A stretch of DNA of 29,126 nt, taken from an uncultured Clostridia bacterium. GTDB lineage: Bacteria; Bacillota; Clostridia; Oscillospirales; CAG-272. The position numbers were made by a program, and so were the translations under genes. The DNA is taken from NCBI GenBank assembly GCA_937898155.1, contig CALEJO010000205.1, positions 1 to 29,126 of the forward strand. Reading direction: 5' to 3'. The notes beneath the pieces were generated by a model that saw nothing but the letters and a program-made list of their open reading frames with translations, had not been told where the DNA came from and made no database searches. Below, piece after piece: positions 21,644-29,126 of the stretch (position 1 is the first letter of the stretch; each line of letters begins with the position of its first letter).

Positions 21644-23299
21644 TTATTTGACCGTGATTCTGCTATCCACGGTTTTATACTGCGACAGATCGCCGCCGAG
21701 CTGAGCCATATAATCAATCAGCACTTGATAGTCCGCAATGGATTCGTTGAGCACGAGCTCATGATCGGCAAGGAAATAAAGCATTCCGGAACCGCCTTCT
21801 TTGATCATGTAGTTATGGCTTGCGAGCGTATAAGTGGCTGTAAGATCGATCGGAACGTAAACGCCGTTTTGAAGGACCTCGACATCGCTGACGCGGCGTG
21901 TGTTGCCGACACCTGTCATCGCATCGGTGTCATCGACTTGCACGCTGCTCGGGATCGAAGTGTCGATCGTAAAGCGGAGCCCCGAAACTTGTTGGAAGCT
22001 GCCGTCCTCGCCACACGCCTTTCCGTCCTTTTTATACTCGCTCTGCGTATAACGGTAGAAGTATTCCAGCATATCCACGATCTCGGCGCCCGTCACCTTG
22101 ACGACGCAGAGCGCATTCCCGTAAGGATTGACGGAGATGATGTCCTTATAGGTGATATCGCCTTTCTTGAAATCTCCGCGGATGCCGCCGCCGTTGCACA
22201 TACCGATATCGGCACCGCCGATGACGCGGTAAGCGTCTGCCACGAAATCACCGATTGCCACCTCGCGGGAGCGGACCATGCGGATTCCGTCCTCATCGCT
22301 GCAAGAAAGCGTAATGTCGATATGACCGACCACCGCGTTCATCTGCTCATCAAAGAGACCACGGATGGATGCAATCTTTTCAACAATGGTGTCATCCTTT
22401 TTGCCATAAGAATCCACATATCCCACGGAAGCGGTGCCATCTCCAGAAAGCACGAGCTTGCCGATCTTTGCGAGCTTTGTGCCGGTGGAGGAGATCAGCA
22501 CGTCTTCTCCGTCCTTGTTCTGACGGACCCAGCAGGACGCTTCCACGTGCGAATGAGCGTCCAGAATCACATCAATTCCGGTGGTGTTCTGCACTAAGTC
22601 GAGCGAAGTAAAAGGGGATTCCACATCAACATCCACGCCGAGATGTGAAAGGAGGACAACGAAGTCCGCGCCTTTTTCCCGACATTCGTTCACGTTTTTC
22701 TGCACATTCTCATAGAAATTCTCGGCACTGTCGTTGCAGAAATCATAAATGTATTCGCCGTCCTTCATGAAGTAGGTCGGGGTTGACGCCGAGATAGACC
22801 ACGGGGTGGAAATGCCGAGGAACGCAACTTTGATCTTGCCGCAAGTTTTGATCTCATACGGCTTGGTGTTCTCGCCGACCCAGTCCTCGCCGTCACCGAG
22901 ATAGGAGAAATTGCAATTCAGGATCTGCGCGTTCAAACGCTGCGCGTTCTTTTTGAGTTGATCCATGCCGAAATCAAATTCGTGATTTCCAAAGATGGCG
23001 AAATCATAGCCGACAGCGTTCATCAGGTCAACCAAATATTCCCCTTTGGAAACGGCGCCCTCATAGCCGCCTTGCGAAAAGTCGCCGCAATCCGCCAAAA
23101 CCACATACCGATATTGCTCCTCCATATCCTTCTTGTATGCGGAGAGTCCGGCATAGCCGATATTGTCGTCGAGCCCGCAATGCACGTCGTTGGTAAAGAG
23201 AACGACGACATCGTTGCTCTTGCCGTCCTTTGCCGCACACGATGACAAGCTCAAAAAAATTGCCAAGCCAAGTAAAACTGCAATGATTCTTTTTTTCAT
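21644..23299 (-). CDS. Lipoprotein 5'-nucleotidase/UshA-like metallophosphatase
   Basis: This 551-residue secreted lipoprotein has a signal ending in LSLSSC (lipid-modified Cys near residue 21). The calcineurin-like metallophosphatase domain shows LFTNDVHCGL, ADCGDFSQGG, FGNHEFDFGMDQLKKN, LLSHLG and DAHSHVE, which carry the metal ligands. The C-terminal nucleotide-binding domain has MCNGGGIRGDFKKGD and NPYGNALCVVKVTG, typical of UshA and 5'-nucleotidases. It would dephosphorylate extracellular nucleotides. It begins 64 bases after the last leader-peptide gene on the same strand, with TGAGGG upstream, and no terminator is obvious between, so co-transcription with that cluster is possible. Confidence 0.9.
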   Translation of the reverse strand: MKKRIIAVLLGLAIFLSLSSCAAKDGKSNDVVVLFTNDVHCGLDDNIGYAGLSAYKKDMEEQYRYVVLADCGDFSQGGYEGAVSKGEYLVDLMNAVGYDFAIFGNHEFDFGMDQLKKNAQRLNAQILNCNFSYLGDGEDWVGENTKPYEIKTCGKIKVAFLGISTPWSISASTPTYFMKDGEYIYDFCNDSAENFYENVQKNVNECREKGADFVVLLSHLGVDVDVESPFTSLDLVQNTTGIDVILDAHSHVEASCWVRQNKDGEDVLISSTGTKLAKIGKLVLSGDGTASVGYVDSYGKKDDTIVEKIASIRGLFDEQMNAVVGHIDITLSCSDEDGIRMVRSREVAIGDFVADAYRVIGGADIGMCNGGGIRGDFKKGDITYKDIISVNPYGNALCVVKVTGAEIVDMLEYFYRYTQSEYKKDGKACGEDGSFQQVSGLRFTIDTSIPSSVQVDDTDAMTGVGNTRRVSDVEVLQNGVYVPIDLTATYTLASHNYMIKEGGSGMLYFLADHELVLNESIADYQVLIDYMAQLGGDLSQYKTVDSRITVK

Positions 23300-23363
23300 G
23301 ATTTTCCCTCACTTTGATTTTTTTATTTTGGATGCCGGATTTTTATTTAAGCGGGGCGCTCAC

Positions 23364-23570
23364 TCAACGAGGGATGATCGGGGAGGGGGGGGTATCAATG
23401 ACGGGGGACTCAAGGACGGGGGGCTCAATGACGCGCAAGTGGAGAAGACCGCCGAGGTTCACAACGCCGCCGGAGACCTGCGCAAGCTCTTCATCGGTCA
23501 GCTCTGCGAGTTTTTTGTTTAGGGTTTCAACTTCCTCTTTCAGGGCGTTCAATTCTTCTTTCGTTTTCAT
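23364..23570 (-). CDS. Double-glycine leader peptide 5 (proline-rich core)
   Basis: A 68-residue peptide with the conserved 35-residue leader (start KTKEELNALKEEVETL, end LTDEELAQVSGG), differing at two positions from the first copy of the array. The leader end fits the canonical LSxxELxxIxGG export motif, so cleavage after Gly35 by a bacteriocin-type ABC transporter peptidase is expected. The released core would be 33 residues, beginning VVNLGGLLHLRV. It then has three pentapeptide units of the form P-V-[IL]-[ED]-x encoded by three 15-base DNA repeats. A C8 tract lies in the coding strand near the end. AGGAGA lies before the ATG. It is the last of five tandem genes. Confidence 0.78.
   Translation of the reverse strand: MKTKEELNALKEEVETLNKKLAELTDEELAQVSGGVVNLGGLLHLRVIEPPVLESPVIDTPPSPIIPR
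23392..23436. repeat. Three 15-base tandem repeats and a G8 tract
   Basis: Units 23392-23406, 23407-23421 and 23422-23436 share the pattern CTCAATGACGGGG with small changes. They code for the pentapeptide units of core 5. A run of eight G (23385-23392) abuts them. Confidence 0.8.
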
Positions 23571-23586
23571 GTTGTAATTCTCCTTT

Positions 23587-23799
23587 TCAATTATTGTTGT
23601 TCATCAGATTGCCGCCTGCGGCGGCTTTCATTTCGTCGTTCTTATCCGAAGCGCCGATGCAGATCGCCGAAATCTGTGAATTTATCCCGGTTTGGCCGCC
23701 CGTCACCTGCGCAAGCTCTTCTTCCGTCAGCTCTGCGAGCTTTTTGTTCAGGGTTTCAACTTCCTCTTTCAGGGCGTTCAATTCTTCTTTTGATTTCAT
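23587..23799 (-). CDS. Double-glycine leader peptide 4
   Basis: A 70-residue peptide whose 35-residue leader differs from that of copy 1 at a single residue (Ser3 for Thr3) and ends LTEEELAQVTGG. The predicted mature peptide is 35 residues: QTGINSQISAICIGAS with one cysteine, an alanine/glycine stretch AAAGG and an asparagine-rich end NNNN. Two further ATGs lie upstream in frame. The one at 23799 has GAGG 7 bases before it and gives the leader common to all five genes. The core shares nothing visible with the other four cores. Confidence 0.78.
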   Translation of the reverse strand: MKSKEELNALKEEVETLNKKLAELTEEELAQVTGGQTGINSQISAICIGASDKNDEMKAAAGGNLMNNNN

Positions 23800-23842
23800 A
23801 ATCATACCTCTGTTTCTTACAGGTGTCCGCATCCTTTCGGGT

Positions 23843-24100
23843 TCATTTGCCTGCATTAAAATGTTTTCCGTTAAAGTTCAACAGTGCGTCATCATCAATC
23901 TGCTGAACGGAAGCATGAATTTCCTTTTGGGTCGCCGCACGGTCAACATCTGTGTTTGTATCATTTGCCGCCATATTGTGTTTTACTATTATCGCTCCGC
24001 CGGTCACCTCGGCAAGTTCTTCCTCCGTCAGCTCCGCGAGCTTTTTGTTCAGGGTTTCAACCTCTTTTTTCAAAGCGTTCAGTTCTTCTTTGGTTTTCAT
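23843..24100 (-). CDS. Double-glycine leader peptide 3
   Basis: An 85-residue peptide, the longest of the set. The leader differs from copy 1 at two positions (Lys12, Glu31) and ends LTEEELAEVTGG. The predicted mature part of 50 residues begins AIIVKHNMAANDTNTD and is hydrophilic, without cysteine, ending HFNAGK. A longer frame opens at 24118, but AGGAG 9 bases before 24100 and the shared leader fix the start. The core is not similar to any of the other cores. Confidence 0.78.
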   Translation of the reverse strand: MKTKEELNALKKEVETLNKKLAELTEEELAEVTGGAIIVKHNMAANDTNTDVDRAATQKEIHASVQQIDDDALLNFNGKHFNAGK

Positions 24101-24175
24101 GGGGTTTGCTCCTTTCAAATTTTGATCTTATCAGTTTGTTCTCCTCCATGGCTCCTCGCTCAGGAAGCGCGGTGA

Positions 24176-24400
24176 TCACATGCCGCTGTCCTTCTCGACC
24201 TTGTAAAAATGGACATCGCTTTTGCCGGGTTTGAATCCGGGGATCGTAATGTTGCCGGAATCGCTGATGCCGAGAATGCCGCCCACACAGCTCCAGCCCC
24301 CCATGATCTCGGCAAGCTCCTCATCCGTCAGCTCCGCAAGCTTTTTGTTCAGGGTTTCAACTTCCTCTTTCAGGGCGTTCAGTTCTTCTTTGGTTTTCAT
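24176..24400 (-). CDS. Double-glycine leader peptide 2
   Basis: A 74-residue peptide whose leader differs from copy 1 at four positions and ends LTDEELAEIMGG. The predicted mature peptide has 39 residues: a glycine-rich, hydrophobic start WSCVGGILGISDSG with one cysteine, then a charged end. Of the five, this core looks most like a class II bacteriocin. The ribosome site GAGGTG is close to ideal. It is separated from copy 1 by 91 bases. Confidence 0.8.
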   Translation of the reverse strand: MKTKEELNALKEEVETLNKKLAELTDEELAEIMGGWSCVGGILGISDSGNITIPGFKPGKSDVHFYKVEKDSGM

Positions 24401-24491
24401 AATATTTTCACCTCTGTTTTTGTTTTCCGTCTGTATATACGAACGATAATGGGAAATGGCTACTGCATCCGCAATTTTCTGCGTTTTCGCT

Positions 24492-24710
24492 TCATTGCAG
24501 TCCTGATCTCAATTTAAGACAGGTGCGCGGATTTTCTTTGGCAGCTGAACACGCAGCGAGATCAACATCATCTTTTAAAAAGTAAGTGAAGTGGGTATCC
24601 AAATTGCCGCCTGTGACCTGCGCAAGTTCTTCCTCCGTCAGCTCCGCGAGCTTCTTGTTCAGGGTTTCGACTTCCTCTTTCAGGGCGTTCAGTTCTTCTT
24701 TGGTTTTCAT
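24492..24710 (-). CDS. Double-glycine leader peptide 1
   Basis: This 72-residue peptide is the first of the five. Its leader begins MKTKEELNALKEEVETL and ends LAELTEEELAQVTGG, a helical charged leader with hydrophobic residues at -12, -7 and -4 relative to the cut, as in ComC and bacteriocin leaders. The predicted mature peptide has 37 residues (NLDTHFTYFLKDDVDLAAC...), with Cys19 and Cys29 that could form a disulfide. It starts 31 bases after the stop of the giant surface protein gene, with AAAGGAG before the ATG, and so appears to be co-transcribed with it. Confidence 0.8.
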   Translation of the reverse strand: MKTKEELNALKEEVETLNKKLAELTEEELAQVTGGNLDTHFTYFLKDDVDLAACSAAKENPRTCLKLRSGLQ

Positions 24711-24741
24711 GATGGTATCTCCTTTCAAAAGATGGCTGATT

Positions 24742-27700
24742 TCATCCATTTTCTTTTTTCTTTTTCTTTGCGATGGCTACTGCCAGCACCGTGCCCGCCG
24801 ACGCGATCACGCCGATCGTGATAACCGCCCAAAGACCGCCGTTGGCAAAGACCGATCCCGCCGCGCTGCCGCTATGATCCGGCGTAAAGCTATTGAACAG
24901 TATCTTCGGAACAACGAATTGCGTAGTCCTGTTTTTATTACCGGAAAACCATTCCAGATATTCTTCGTTTGCAGAAGCGTTGCCGTTCAGCAGTTTATAC
25001 GGCGTATCCGTTCTGATGTTAGTCGAGGTGCAGGAGGATTTGGCGTAGCTCTTTCCGTGCGCATCCGTTATGTCGGAAGCGGTTTTCAGATAACAGCAAT
25101 CGGTATAGCTTCCTTTGGCGTTGTCCGAAGCAAGCGCGCCGTAATGCGCCTCCGCCGTGACAGCTCCTCCCGCAAAGCAGTTATAGACCGTCACTTCCCC
25201 GTCCGCGCCGGCATCGTTTCCGATCATACCGCCGGCATATTCTCCTGCCGCCGTGACCGCGCCGTAGTTGCCGCTGTTCTCGATCTTCACGCTTCCGGTG
25301 ACGACACCGACAATGCCGCCGCACCCAGCCGCGCCGCTGACCTTACCTAATATATAATTCGCCGTATTTAGGATGCGGATGTCGCCCGAAGCCGCGCCGA
25401 TGATACCGCCGGCGCTCATCGTCCCTGAGATCACGGAGCCGCCGTTTTCATATCCGTTTTCGCACAGATCGAATTCCAGCGCACCTTCGGCTTTGCCGAC
25501 GATGCCGCCGACAATGCCGCTGTCGCATTTTACCTCGGCGTTATTCTGACAGCTGATAATCTCTGTCTTGCTCACCTCTGTCTCAGAACTGCTTTCTTGC
25601 TTTGATATACCGAAAAGAGACAAAAGAGACCCGCTAATGCTCTGATCCATGCCGCCTACCAAAGAGGGAAGATCGATTTTTTTCGGATGAAAACTTAACG
25701 TTCCCACGATTCCGCCGGTCGGACCTGCCGCCCCGGATACGCTGTTCTGATTGGCACATTTTATAAGCGTCGTTTTTTCGGCATATCCGACGATGCCGCC
25801 GGTAGAGTTGCCGCTCTTTTCCGACAGAGACGTGACGATCGCCGTCGAATAGCAGTTGATTACTGTGGAATCGACCGCCTTTCCCGCGATCGCGCCCGTG
25901 TAGTCGGCGGCACCGCTTGATTGTTTTTCACTCAAAACCGTGCCCGACACCGTCAGATTGCGGATATCGGCGTTTTTCACAACACCGAAAAGTCCGACGT
26001 TTCCGTTCCCGACGATCTCGGCGGTGACGATATGATCTCCGCCGTCAAAATAACCGTCAAAGGGATACTGCTCCGTTCCGATCGGGGCGCCGGTATAGGA
26101 AATGTTGCGTTTCAGCCGGAAATACTTCCCGCTGACCGAATTTCCTTTTGCAAGATCGTCCGCGAGATAGCGGAGACCGACCTCGCTTAAAATCATATAC
26201 GGATCGTCCTTCGTTCCCGAACCGGGGAGCGGTTCGAGGGAAAGGCCGTTGATATTGACCGTCGCCATCCCGTTATACAGCGTGCCGCCCTCAGTCCATA
26301 GCGTCCAGTCCGACGATCCGTATGGATAAACTTTGAAATAGCTGTTCAGCCGTTTGACAAGCGACGTTCCGCAGTCTGCCGGAGATACAGCCGTGCCGAT
26401 CGTATCAGACTGCTTTCCCGAAACGTAAAAACAGTTAATGATGTTGCATTGGCGCATTTCCGTTGAGCAGAGTGCGGCATTTGCCGTGCCGCTGAGGACA
26501 TATCCGCCGTTAAAGCTGTTCCACGCACCCCAATGCTCCGCATACATTGCCCATCCGATGAGTCCGCCCGAATGATGCGCCATGATATCGGCATAGTTTG
26601 CGCAGTTGAGAACGAGTCCCGCTCTTACGACTACACCGATTATTCCGCCGGAGTATCCGGTCAAACCGTTTCCGATCCTTCCGTTTTTGGTGTTGACACA
26701 GTTCATCACCTCGTTATTCACATAGGATATGCCGTCCACCTGCCCGACGATACCGCCGCAATAGGAAGTTGCGATCACCAATGCGTTGTTGACACAGCCG
26801 TTGATCCGCGAGCCTTCCGTTATCGTTCCGGCGATCCCGCCGCAAATTTCTACCATGCCGGTGATCTCACCGTTATTCCGGCTTTTTTCAAGGGTTGTCG
26901 CAAACATATATCCGATAATCCCGGCGGTGTTGGTACGGCCGCAGATCTTACCGTTGTTCACGCAGTCCGTAAGGATGCAATTCTTCGTTTCCGCAGCGAT
27001 ACCCGCCACCTTATTCTGACCGGATGCATAGACCTCCGCGTTGTTATGCAGGTTGACAAAATGCGAGCAATCGGCATAACCGATGATCGCTCCCATATGG
27101 CAACCGCCCGCTGCTTTGCCGTTCACGATCAGGTCTTTGATCTCGGCATTTTGGGTATAAGCAAACAGTCCTTTGTAATCGCCGACGGTGCTGTACTGCC
27201 AAAGCTCGACGGAGTGTCCGTTTCCGTCGAAAGTGCCGGAAAACGGCTTTTTATATAAAATCTCCGACAATGCACTTGAATACGAAGGACCCTGATATCC
27301 TTCCGGATCGTATATTCCGATCGGCACGGTGACCGAACGGACGTCGTTTTCAAGGCGGAAGTATTTTCCGCTGAAATGATCGACAGACGCATAGTTCGTC
27401 ATGAGTGCGAGTATCGTCATTTCATAGCCGGTATAGATCCGGTACGGGTCAGCTTCCGTTCCGGAGCCGGCAAACTGATATTGATAGGCGGTCGGAAAAC
27501 TGTTGCCGCTCAGTGTGCAGTTGTTTGCATTGACGGTCAACGCAGTATCATCCTTATAATTTGAACGGAAAACGCAGTTTTTGACGGTCGAATTTCTTGT
27601 GTTGACATAAACTTCCGAACCTTCCACACCGCCGCTTGTATCGTTATACTCAAAGGTGCAGTTATTGACCGTGCCGGACAAGGCTTCCTGAAATATGGCA

Positions 27701-28923
27701 CCGCCGTATCTGCCGCCGGCTTTGTTGTAACAAAAATCGCAGTTTGCGACCGTGTTGTTTTCTCCGTCCATATAGATCGCGCCGCCGTAATAGCTGTCCA
27801 AGTCGCCATTGATATCGGAGCCGCCCGCGATGCAGTGGCTGAAATTAAAGCCGGAGATCAGGGCATCATCGCCTTCCGTATATATCGCACCGCCATGATC
27901 AATGGCATAGCAGGATGCGATCGTCATGCGGGTATCGTAGTTCGGTGCGGCGTTGCCGTTATCCGGATCGTAATCTCCGATATAGCTGTTATTATTACCG
28001 TTGTCCGCAAGGAATCCGCCTCTGTCGTAGGAATTACAGCGGAATGCGGCGCAGTTCGAGAAATAAAACTCGCTGTAGTCGCCGGCGTTGTAAATCACGC
28101 CGCCGTCGTCATCGGTATAGCAGTCCTCAAAGCGGCAGTTTTTGAAAAACCACTTGTTGCCTACATTGCCATTGCCGATCGCGCCGCCGTCCTCGTTATT
28201 GCGGCAATCCTTGAAAAGACAGTTTTCGGCTGTCACGGTGGTATATGGCGAAATGGCCTCTATGCAGGCACCGCCATTATCGGAGGTGCAATGCTCAAAA
28301 GTGACGTTTTTCAGATTGATCGAGCAAGAACCCGAATCACTCATCCCGGGAATTGCGCTTCCACCCACAAAACCCGCAAAAATGACCGAGTCTTCGCAGA
28401 ACTGAAACGTCACGTTGTTTGCGCTGAACACAGCTCCTGAGCAAAGCTTGAATGCGGTGCCGGAAATGCACATTGTGCCGTTGGAAACCGAGATGTTGTG
28501 CGTATTGGTATCCTTCAGATAAGGGAGGTCGCCGCTCTGATGGATATAACAGTCGGTCACTGTCCATTTGTGCCCGCCGAGATCGACCCGAACAGAAAAC
28601 GTCATATTGTTTATGAAATCAGACGTCACCCAATCGTCGCAGAGAAGGACATTCACCTGCGGGATATTGCGCTCTCCATACATACTTCTCTCGTTCAGTT
28701 CATCAATGATCTCTTCGGCATCGGCATAGGTGTCGATCTTGTAGCACCGCAGATAATTGCTGCCGCTCGATTTGTTTCCTATGTAATATATAGCGCCGAG
28801 CTTGCCGACACTGACATGGATACCGTCGGAAATGGTATAAGCACTTACCGGAAACTGTAAAAACGTCAGCATCCCGAAGACCATACAGAACGTCAGAAGC
28901 AGTGATAAAATTCTTTTTTTCAC
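24742..28923 (-). CDS. Giant membrane-anchored surface protein with Pmp-like and GLUG repeats
   Basis: This 1393-residue protein starts with a GTG and a signal peptide (about residues 1-28). Residues about 110-480 are a right-handed beta-helix region with recurring units such as GGAIGN, GGVIYN, GGAIYTEG and GGAIYMDG. These resemble the GGA[I/V]/FxxN repeats of polymorphic outer-membrane proteins. Two blocks of GLUG-type repeats follow (about 500-850 and 890-1320, e.g. GGIIGVVVRAGLVLNCANYA and TGGIVGYAEKTTLIKCANQN). Each block is introduced by a 'GSGT..DPY' segment and a 'F.G.FDG..H' motif. A membrane helix and KKKKKENG form the end. It is probably an adhesin or carbohydrate-binding surface protein. 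An upstream gene ends only 19 bases away, so it lies within an operon. Confidence 0.85.
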   Translation of the reverse strand: MKKRILSLLLTFCMVFGMLTFLQFPVSAYTISDGIHVSVGKLGAIYYIGNKSSGSNYLRCYKIDTYADAEEIIDELNERSMYGERNIPQVNVLLCDDWVTSDFINNMTFSVRVDLGGHKWTVTDCYIHQSGDLPYLKDTNTHNISVSNGTMCISGTAFKLCSGAVFSANNVTFQFCEDSVIFAGFVGGSAIPGMSDSGSCSINLKNVTFEHCTSDNGGACIEAISPYTTVTAENCLFKDCRNNEDGGAIGNGNVGNKWFFKNCRFEDCYTDDDGGVIYNAGDYSEFYFSNCAAFRCNSYDRGGFLADNGNNNSYIGDYDPDNGNAAPNYDTRMTIASCYAIDHGGAIYTEGDDALISGFNFSHCIAGGSDINGDLDSYYGGAIYMDGENNTVANCDFCYNKAGGRYGGAIFQEALSGTVNNCTFEYNDTSGGVEGSEVYVNTRNSTVKNCVFRSNYKDDTALTVNANNCTLSGNSFPTAYQYQFAGSGTEADPYRIYTGYEMTILALMTNYASVDHFSGKYFRLENDVRSVTVPIGIYDPEGYQGPSYSSALSEILYKKPFSGTFDGNGHSVELWQYSTVGDYKGLFAYTQNAEIKDLIVNGKAAGGCHMGAIIGYADCSHFVNLHNNAEVYASGQNKVAGIAAETKNCILTDCVNNGKICGRTNTAGIIGYMFATTLEKSRNNGEITGMVEICGGIAGTITEGSRINGCVNNALVIATSYCGGIVGQVDGISYVNNEVMNCVNTKNGRIGNGLTGYSGGIIGVVVRAGLVLNCANYADIMAHHSGGLIGWAMYAEHWGAWNSFNGGYVLSGTANAALCSTEMRQCNIINCFYVSGKQSDTIGTAVSPADCGTSLVKRLNSYFKVYPYGSSDWTLWTEGGTLYNGMATVNINGLSLEPLPGSGTKDDPYMILSEVGLRYLADDLAKGNSVSGKYFRLKRNISYTGAPIGTEQYPFDGYFDGGDHIVTAEIVGNGNVGLFGVVKNADIRNLTVSGTVLSEKQSSGAADYTGAIAGKAVDSTVINCYSTAIVTSLSEKSGNSTGGIVGYAEKTTLIKCANQNSVSGAAGPTGGIVGTLSFHPKKIDLPSLVGGMDQSISGSLLSLFGISKQESSSETEVSKTEIISCQNNAEVKCDSGIVGGIVGKAEGALEFDLCENGYENGGSVISGTMSAGGIIGAASGDIRILNTANYILGKVSGAAGCGGIVGVVTGSVKIENSGNYGAVTAAGEYAGGMIGNDAGADGEVTVYNCFAGGAVTAEAHYGALASDNAKGSYTDCCYLKTASDITDAHGKSYAKSSCTSTNIRTDTPYKLLNGNASANEEYLEWFSGNKNRTTQFVVPKILFNSFTPDHSGSAAGSVFANGGLWAVITIGVIASAGTVLAVAIAKKKKKENG

Positions 28924-28942
28924 GGGATTACCCCCATCTGTT

Positions 28943-29126
28943 TTATTCTGTCACCGTGATCTGATAGGATGCGGTGACGCCTGAGAAAGTGACACCCACG
29001 GTAAATTCACCTTGTTCGGTGAAACAGCCGCTATCGTCGAGCTTGCAGAGCGACGTGTCAAACTGCGCGTCCTTCATCTCTTCGGCATTCGTGAAATAGG
29101 CGGCACGGGGGACGATCTCGCTTCTG
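28943..29126 (-). CDS. C-terminal part of a secreted-type protein, cut by the window edge
   Basis: The last 61 codons of a gene whose start lies beyond the right edge. The visible part includes CKLDDSGCFTEQGEFTVGV and ends TASYQITVTE, beta-strand-rich like an Ig-like or surface-protein domain. It ends 19 bases before the start of the giant protein and is on the same strand, so the two are probably in one operon. The family cannot be assigned from this fragment. Confidence 0.6.
   Translation of the reverse strand, partial: RSEIVPRAAYFTNAEEMKDAQFDTSLCKLDDSGCFTEQGEFTVGVTFSGVTASYQITVTE

Noticed and set aside
23364..24710. Lanthipeptide or sactipeptide precursors
   Set aside because: The cores have no common cysteine pattern (two, one, none, one and none) and no modifying enzyme is nearby, so a shared modification class cannot be claimed.
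23364..24710. CRISPR-like array, because of the regular repeats with unique segments between them
   Set aside because: The repeats are about 105 bases and code for a conserved peptide leader in frame, each with its own ribosome site and start; no cas genes are present.

Overview
The window looks like chromosomal DNA of a spore-forming, gut- or rumen-type Clostridia relative. It carries spoIIID, a CIRCE-controlled groESL operon, an AGCS amino-acid carrier, Gram-positive ribosome binding sites and sigma-A promoters with 17-bp spacers, and TnpV-type accessory DNA. Most genes are GC-rich. AT-richer patches (about 1-1475 and 16014-17524) look acquired. No rRNA, tRNA or CRISPR was seen.

Left edge (1-1574): a DUF3800 gene, a TnpV gene and a truncated AbrB/SpoVT-type regulator that looks interrupted by the TnpV DNA. 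From 1712 to 3256 lies a two-gene minus-strand unit (DUF3592-like membrane protein, then a DUF985 cupin). spoIIID follows at 3425-3700 with a TTG start. From 10306 down to 3727 the minus strand carries a 32-residue membrane peptide, two tandem secreted M6-like metalloproteases with InlB-type repeats and lysine-tailed membrane anchors, and a GH20-like hexosaminidase.

Middle (10548-16004): a flavin reductase-like protein. Next, a LexA-type self-cleaving repressor (S24) sits divergent to a small membrane protein, with palindromic operators in both promoters. Then come an AGCS symporter and groES-groEL behind a CIRCE element. A roughly 1.5-kb AT-rich cassette (16014-17524) with inverted-repeat ends, twin hairpins, a TnpV remnant and a SAM methyltransferase lies directly after groEL.

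Right part (17623-29126): a sugar isomerase-epimerase/Gfo-Idh-MocA dehydrogenase/lipoprotein operon, then UDP-GlcNAc 2-epimerase and a lipoprotein 5'-nucleotidase. The most striking region is 23364-24710: five consecutive small genes share an almost invariant 35-residue leader ending in a canonical double-glycine export motif, each joined to a completely different C-terminal peptide of 33-50 residues. They lie directly downstream of a 1393-residue surface protein (beta-helix/Pmp-like plus GLUG repeats, membrane-anchored), and no processing or export gene is visible. This looks like a cassette of secreted peptides with a fixed leader and variable cores, and it is the best candidate here for an undescribed system.
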